64,000 nt of DNA from positions 1 through 64,000 of the forward strand of contig JAICJH010000011.1 in assembly GCA_025928545.1 (NCBI GenBank), in the 5' to 3' direction. Positions 60,370 to 64,000 of this stretch are shown piece after piece. The notes under the pieces are model-generated. The model did not search any database. It was not told where the DNA came from and saw only the letters and a list, made by a program, of their open reading frames with translations. Position numbers and translations under genes: made by a program. Each line of letters opens with the position of its first letter. Position 1 is the first letter of the stretch. The DNA is from Bryobacteraceae bacterium (GTDB lineage: Bacteria; Acidobacteriota; Terriglobia; Bryobacterales; Bryobacteraceae).

Positions 60370-61350
60370 ATGATCCAAACCCTCTTCGGCTCTGTAGAAC
60401 AAGAGCCAACGCTGCTTGAAAAACTGAAAAGCGGTGTCCAGAAAACCCGTGAAGGCCTGGTTTCCCGCATCGAAGACGTCGTCTCCGGCCGCAAGGCGAT
60501 TGACGCCGATCTTCTCGAAGAACTGGAGTACACCCTCATCAGTGCCGATATCGGCGTCGCTACCACCAATGAAATTCTCGAACGCATCCGCGAGCGAGTG
60601 GATCGCAAACTCGTCGGCGACTCCAGCGAGCTTCGCGGCCTGATTCGCGAATACCTGCTCGAAGTTCTGCAGACCAACGATCGTCCCCTTGCCTATGTGG
60701 AAAATCCTCCCGCCGTCATCATGCTGGTAGGCGTCAACGGGGCGGGGAAGACCACCACCATCGGCAAACTCGCCGCGCATCTGAAAGGTGAAGGCCACAG
60801 CGTACTGCTCTGCGCCGCCGATACTTTCCGCGCCGCCGCCATCGAGCAACTGGAAGTCTGGGGCGAGCGTACCGGCATCCAGGTGATCCGGCAAAATACC
60901 GGCGCCGATCCCAGCGCCGTCATGTTCGACGCGCTATCAGCCGCCAAATCCCGCCAGACGGATTACGTCATCATCGATACGGCTGGCCGTCTTCAGACCA
61001 AAACGAACCTCATGGCCGAGCTCGAGAAAATGCGCCGCACGGCCTCGCGCGTGATTCCCGATGCGCCTCACGAAGTCCTGCTGGTGCTCGATGCCACAAC
61101 TGGTCAGAACGGCCTCGAACAGGCCCGGAAATTCACCGAAGTATCCGGCGTCACCGGCATCGTCCTCACCAAACTTGACGGCACTGCCAAAGGCGGAGTT
61201 GTCGTCGCCATCGCGCGCGAGCTTGGCCTCCCCATCCGCTTCATCGGAGTCGGCGAAAAGATTGACGATCTGCTTCCCTTCGACCCGGAGGCTTTCATCG
61301 ATTCCTTATTTGCTGTCCAGGGAGCCGAGGCCGGCGGATCGCGGCCATGA
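60370..61350 (+). CDS. ftsY: Signal recognition particle receptor FtsY
   Basis: 326 residues, beginning at the NG domains and lacking the acidic A domain of E. coli FtsY. The P-loop is [15 protein letters not shown] (121-135); further GTPase motifs are DTAGR ([12 protein letters not shown]), DATTGQNG and [10 protein letters not shown], and the C terminus has [22 protein letters not shown]. FtsY docks the SRP-ribosome complex at the membrane. Its stop overlaps the ribD start by 4 bases (ATGA). Confidence 0.97.
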   Translation: MIQTLFGSVEQEPTLLEKLKSGVQKTREGLVSRIEDVVSGRKAIDADLLEELEYTLISADIGVATTNEILERIRERVDRKLVGDSSELRGLIREYLLEVLQTNDRPLAYVENPPAVIMLVGVNGAGKTTTIGKLAAHLKGEGHSVLLCAADTFRAAAIEQLEVWGERTGIQVIRQNTGADPSAVMFDALSAAKSRQTDYVIIDTAGRLQTKTNLMAELEKMRRTASRVIPDAPHEVLLVLDATTGQNGLEQARKFTEVSGVTGIVLTKLDGTAKGGVVVAIARELGLPIRFIGVGEKIDDLLPFDPEAFIDSLFAVQGAEAGGSRP

Positions 61351-62459
61351 GTCGCGATTATATGGCCGAAGCCCTCGCTCTGGCCCGGCGCGGTACGGCA
61401 CTCACCAGCCCGAATCCCATGGTGGGCGCCATCATCGTGAAGGACGATGAAATTGTAGGGCGCGGCTTCCATACCTGGTCGGAACTGAAACACGCCGAAA
61501 TCCTGGCCCTCGAAGAAGCCGGCGATCGCGCCCGCGGCGCCACTATCTACGTCACGCTCGAACCCTGCGCCCACACTGGCCGAACCGGACCTTGCGCCGA
61601 TGCGCTCATTTCGGCGGGCATAAAAAAGGTTGTGGTTGCCTCGACAGATCCCAACCCGCTTGTCGCCGGTGAAGGTCTTCGCAGGCTTCGCGCTTCCGGC
61701 GTAACAGTTGAAATGGCGGATGAACACCGTGAAGCCGCGGAAAAGCTCAATGAAGCGTTCCTGCACTTCATGCGCACCGGCAGGCCTCTCGTAACCCTCA
61801 AGAGCGCCTTAACGCTGGATGGCAAGATTGCGGCGCCTTATGACAACACCGGCTGGATCACCAGCGAGCGAGCCCGTACCCACGTGCAGGTCCTCCGCCA
61901 TGCCTCCGATGCCATCATCACCGGAATCGGCACCGTTCTTTCCGACAACCCGTTGCTGACCGATCGCAGCGAGTTTCCCCGTGCCCGACCTTTGCTCCGC
62001 ATAGTCCTCGATTCCACTCTTCGGATCTCGCCCAACTCGAAACTAGTCCAAAGCGCCGCGGGTGACCTGCTCATCGCAACCACTTCCGCCGCCTCCCCCG
62101 AGCGCCGCAAACTCCTCGAAGCACGTGGCGTCGAAGTGCGCAGTTTCGATGGGCCCCACGGACGTGTCGATATCCGCGACGTGATATCGCTCCTCGGTGA
62201 ACGGCGTTGTCTCTCCGCCATGCTCGAAGCCGGCAGTATCGTGAACTGGGCTGCGCTCGAAAGCGGTGCGGTGGATAAAGTGTTTCTTTATTACGCGCCG
62301 AAAATTCTTGGCGGCCTCGAATCCCTGCCGATGGCAGGCGGAGCGGGCCGGCTCAGCCGTATCGACGCAATTCAACTTCACGGAACGACGCTTCATCCCA
62401 TTCCTCCCGATGAATTTGCCGTCGAAGCCTGGCTGGTGAAGGAAGCGAAAAAAATCTGA
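61347..62459 (+). CDS. ribD: Bifunctional riboflavin biosynthesis deaminase/reductase
   Basis: 370 residues. The deaminase domain (about 1-150) has SPNPMVGA and the zinc motif HAE...[11 protein letters not shown]. The reductase domain (about 150-370) opens with [16 protein letters not shown] and contains [20 protein letters not shown]. It carries out the deamination and reduction of the pyrimidine intermediate in riboflavin synthesis. It overlaps ftsY by 4 bases and ends 2 bases before ribE. Confidence 0.96.
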   Translation: MSRDYMAEALALARRGTALTSPNPMVGAIIVKDDEIVGRGFHTWSELKHAEILALEEAGDRARGATIYVTLEPCAHTGRTGPCADALISAGIKKVVVASTDPNPLVAGEGLRRLRASGVTVEMADEHREAAEKLNEAFLHFMRTGRPLVTLKSALTLDGKIAAPYDNTGWITSERARTHVQVLRHASDAIITGIGTVLSDNPLLTDRSEFPRARPLLRIVLDSTLRISPNSKLVQSAAGDLLIATTSAASPERRKLLEARGVEVRSFDGPHGRVDIRDVISLLGERRCLSAMLEAGSIVNWAALESGAVDKVFLYYAPKILGGLESLPMAGGAGRLSRIDAIQLHGTTLHPIPPDEFAVEAWLVKEAKKI

Positions 62460-62461
62460 TC

Positions 62462-63064
62462 ATGTTTACGGGAATTGTGGAAGAACTGGGTACGGTCAGG
62501 CAGGCAGGTTCGCGGCTTTCCATCAGCTGCGCCGCGGTCCTCGAAGACATGACCATTGGCGCCAGCATTGCAGTCAATGGCGTTTGTTTAACGGCGGTGG
62601 AAGTCCGCGAGGATGGCTTCACGGCCGACCTCGCGCCGGAAACGCTCGACCGCAGCAACCTCGGCGATCTGAGAGCCGGCGACGGCGTCAATCTCGAGCG
62701 CCCCATCACTCTCGCGGCTCGTCTGAGCGGCCACATTATGCAGGGCCACGTCGATGGCACTGCCGTCCTCGAAGAGCTCCGTGAGCTGCACGATGGCAAC
62801 TGGGAATTGCGCGTCCGTATTCCGGAAGCGCTCGACCGCTACCTCGTCTTCAAGGGCTCCATTGCAATCGACGGTATCAGCCTCACTATCGCCGATATCA
62901 CTGACAGGCTGCTCCGGGTCGCCATCATCCCTCACACGTATTCGGCGACGAACATTGCAAAACGAAAACCAGGCGACCGCCTGAACATCGAGTGCGACAT
63001 GCTGGCCAAACACGTGGAAAAACTCCTGGCGCGCATTTCGCTGTCCGGCGCTACTTCAGACTGA
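62462..63064 (+). CDS. ribE: Riboflavin synthase, alpha subunit
   Basis: 200 residues starting MFTGIVEELGTV, the usual beginning, with two homologous lumazine-binding barrels (residues about 1-85 and 86-190): SIAVNGVCLTAVE, then GSIAIDGISLTIADI. It dismutates two molecules of 6,7-dimethyl-8-ribityllumazine into riboflavin and a pyrimidine. ribH and ribBA are not in the window. Its last 14 bases overlap the convergent SDR gene. Confidence 0.97.
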   Translation: MFTGIVEELGTVRQAGSRLSISCAAVLEDMTIGASIAVNGVCLTAVEVREDGFTADLAPETLDRSNLGDLRAGDGVNLERPITLAARLSGHIMQGHVDGTAVLEELRELHDGNWELRVRIPEALDRYLVFKGSIAIDGISLTIADITDRLLRVAIIPHTYSATNIAKRKPGDRLNIECDMLAKHVEKLLARISLSGATSD

Positions 63065-63758
63065 GTCCGCCATCCACCGCGACCAGTTGCCCGGTAATGA
63101 ACCGCGTGCTCCTCATAAAGAACACCACGGCCTCCGCCACCTCGCTCCCGCTGCCCGCGCGCTTCGCTGGTGTGGCGGCAATAAATCGCTCAATCCGCTC
63201 ATCCGTCTTATCGAACGGAATCACCCCTGGCGCGACCGTATTCACGCTGATCTTCGGCGCCCATGCTTTCGCCAGACATTTCGTCAGCATCACCACCCCG
63301 GCTTTGGACGCGCAATAATGCGCATGATCCTGCCACGGCCGCAGCGCGCCCAGCGAACTGATGTTCACGATATGGCCGCCGCCGCTCCCGAGCATCAACC
63401 GCGCCGCCGCCTGGCATGAAAAGAAAACGGACTTCAGATTCACATCGTGAATAAAATCCCAATCTTTCTCTTCAATCGCCAGTGGATCGAATTGTGTGAA
63501 CCGCGCTGCATTGTTGACTAACCCGTCGAGCCGGCCGAAGTGATGCGCCACCTCGTCCACCAGCGTGCGAATCTCCGCCACGCTCTCCAGATTGGCCTGA
63601 AAAACCGCGCCCCCGCATTCTTCCGCCGTAGCCCGAGCTTCGGTTTCAGAACCGTTGTAATGAATTGCCACCCGCGCTCCCTCGCCCGCCAGCGCCAGAG
63701 CGATCGACCGCCCAATTCGCTTCGCCCCGCCCGTAACCAGAATCACTTTGCCGTTCAT
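63051..63758 (-). CDS. Short-chain dehydrogenase/reductase, pteridine-reductase-like
   Basis: 235 residues. The N terminus MNGKVILVTGGAKRIGRSIALALAGEGA is the TGGxxRIG variant of the cofactor site typical of pteridine reductases and FolM-like enzymes. VNNAARF and NISSLGAL follow, with the catalytic YCASK (YxxxK) near the middle. It uses NADP(H) to reduce a small carbonyl or pteridine. The 14-base overlap with ribE is convergent. It lies 12 bases downstream of the partial membrane gene on the same strand. Confidence 0.85.
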   Translation of the reverse strand: MNGKVILVTGGAKRIGRSIALALAGEGARVAIHYNGSETEARATAEECGGAVFQANLESVAEIRTLVDEVAHHFGRLDGLVNNAARFTQFDPLAIEEKDWDFIHDVNLKSVFFSCQAAARLMLGSGGGHIVNISSLGALRPWQDHAHYCASKAGVVMLTKCLAKAWAPKISVNTVAPGVIPFDKTDERIERFIAATPAKRAGSGSEVAEAVVFFMRSTRFITGQLVAVDGGLSLK

Positions 63759-63770
63759 ACAAACGCCATC

Positions 63771-64000
63771 TTACGACGCCACCGGAGGCTCCGCCTTGAT
63801 CTCCCTGTCGGCGCCAGGTTCAACCGCCTGCTCGGGAGGCTCGCGTAATTTGCCCCGCCAATCGGCCCACCACCAGAACAAAGCGGTCGTAGAACTGATC
63901 ACTCCGGACCACGCGCCGATCGTTGGTGCCGTGTATTTCATCGTGGCAAGCCCACCGCACATCATCGAAATCATCATCATCGACCAGGTAAGCGATTCCA
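63771..64000 (-). CDS. C-terminal part of a membrane protein gene (5' end beyond window)
   Basis: The minus-strand frame is open to the window edge, beyond the first ATG at 63980, so this is the 3' part of a larger gene or a short one starting nearby. The visible residues include a Met-rich helix (SMMMISMMCGGLATMKY), a hydrophobic segment with tryptophans (GVISSTTALFWWWADW) and a polar tail (EPPEQAVEPGADREIKAEP). I do not recognise the family. It is followed by the SDR gene. Confidence 0.5.
   Translation of the reverse strand, partial: ESLTWSMMMISMMCGGLATMKYTAPTIGAWSGVISSTTALFWWWADWRGKLREPPEQAVEPGADREIKAEPPVAS

Overview
The window looks like chromosomal DNA of an Acidobacteriota bacterium, most likely of the Solibacter/Bryobacter type. 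This is inferred from gene content and moderately high G+C, not from a marker gene. Pointers are two TonB-dependent receptors with an N-terminal carboxypeptidase-regulatory-like domain, a beta-propeller/Y_Y_Y sensor fused to GGDEF-EAL, several exported sugar enzymes (some with twin-arginine signals), many small secreted proteins of unknown role, and VOC-fold proteins. I see no rRNA, CRISPR array, phage genes or intact insertion sequence. One tRNA gene (Gln, anticodon TTG) is present.

Layout. 1-1.5 kb: 3' end of a DUF1998 helicase and an orphan ribbon-helix-helix gene. 1.5-5.6 kb (minus): yceD-type DUF177, rpmF, plsX, and a DsbD fused to an extra TlpA-like thioredoxin. 5.9-8 kb: a hypothetical protein, a divergent pair of VOC proteins, and a secreted protein. 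8-14.2 kb (plus): a compact run of beta-carbonic-anhydrase-like protein, small CPXCG zinc-ribbon protein, CHASE2 adenylate cyclase, FecR-like/caspase/TPR protein and metallo-beta-lactamase-fold hydrolase, which is the most system-like locus here. 14.2-16.5 kb (minus): xerD-type recombinase and CCA-type tRNA nucleotidyltransferase. 16.6-24.7 kb: a hypothetical protein, a glycine-rich secreted protein, a GH3-family lipoprotein lacking its catalytic Asp, a Kir channel, a membrane protein fused to a methyltransferase, and a parvulin. 25-29.3 kb: the 1445-residue GGDEF-EAL sensor. 29.4-32.8 kb: an Oar-like TonB receptor. 33-36.9 kb: a LysE exporter and zwf-opcA-pgl (oxidative pentose phosphate entry). 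36.9-38.2 kb: a membrane J-protein and tRNA-Gln.

From about 38.2 kb rightward the base composition of the plus strand appears by eye to change from G-rich to C-rich, next to the tRNA and a 14-bp duplication of its 3' end. This could be a replication-terminus skew switch or an integration junction. 38.5-48.8 kb holds mostly exported catabolic-looking proteins: a concanavalin-like protein, a double VOC, an enolase-superfamily dehydratase, a class C-type serine hydrolase, an NHL propeller, a TIM-barrel isomerase and a Gfo/Idh/MocA oxidoreductase. A GNAT protein, a DUF6027-like protein and a receiverless winged-helix regulator are interspersed. 48.9-50.7 kb: lipoprotein, BON and stress-protein genes. 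50.7-55.7 kb (minus): a DUF4331-TPR-TonB receptor unit. 56-60.3 kb (plus): DoxX, lipase maturation factor, FAD oxidoreductase and an exported esterase. 60.4-63 kb: ftsY-ribD-ribE. 63-64 kb (minus): a pteridine-reductase-like SDR and the 3' end of a membrane protein gene.
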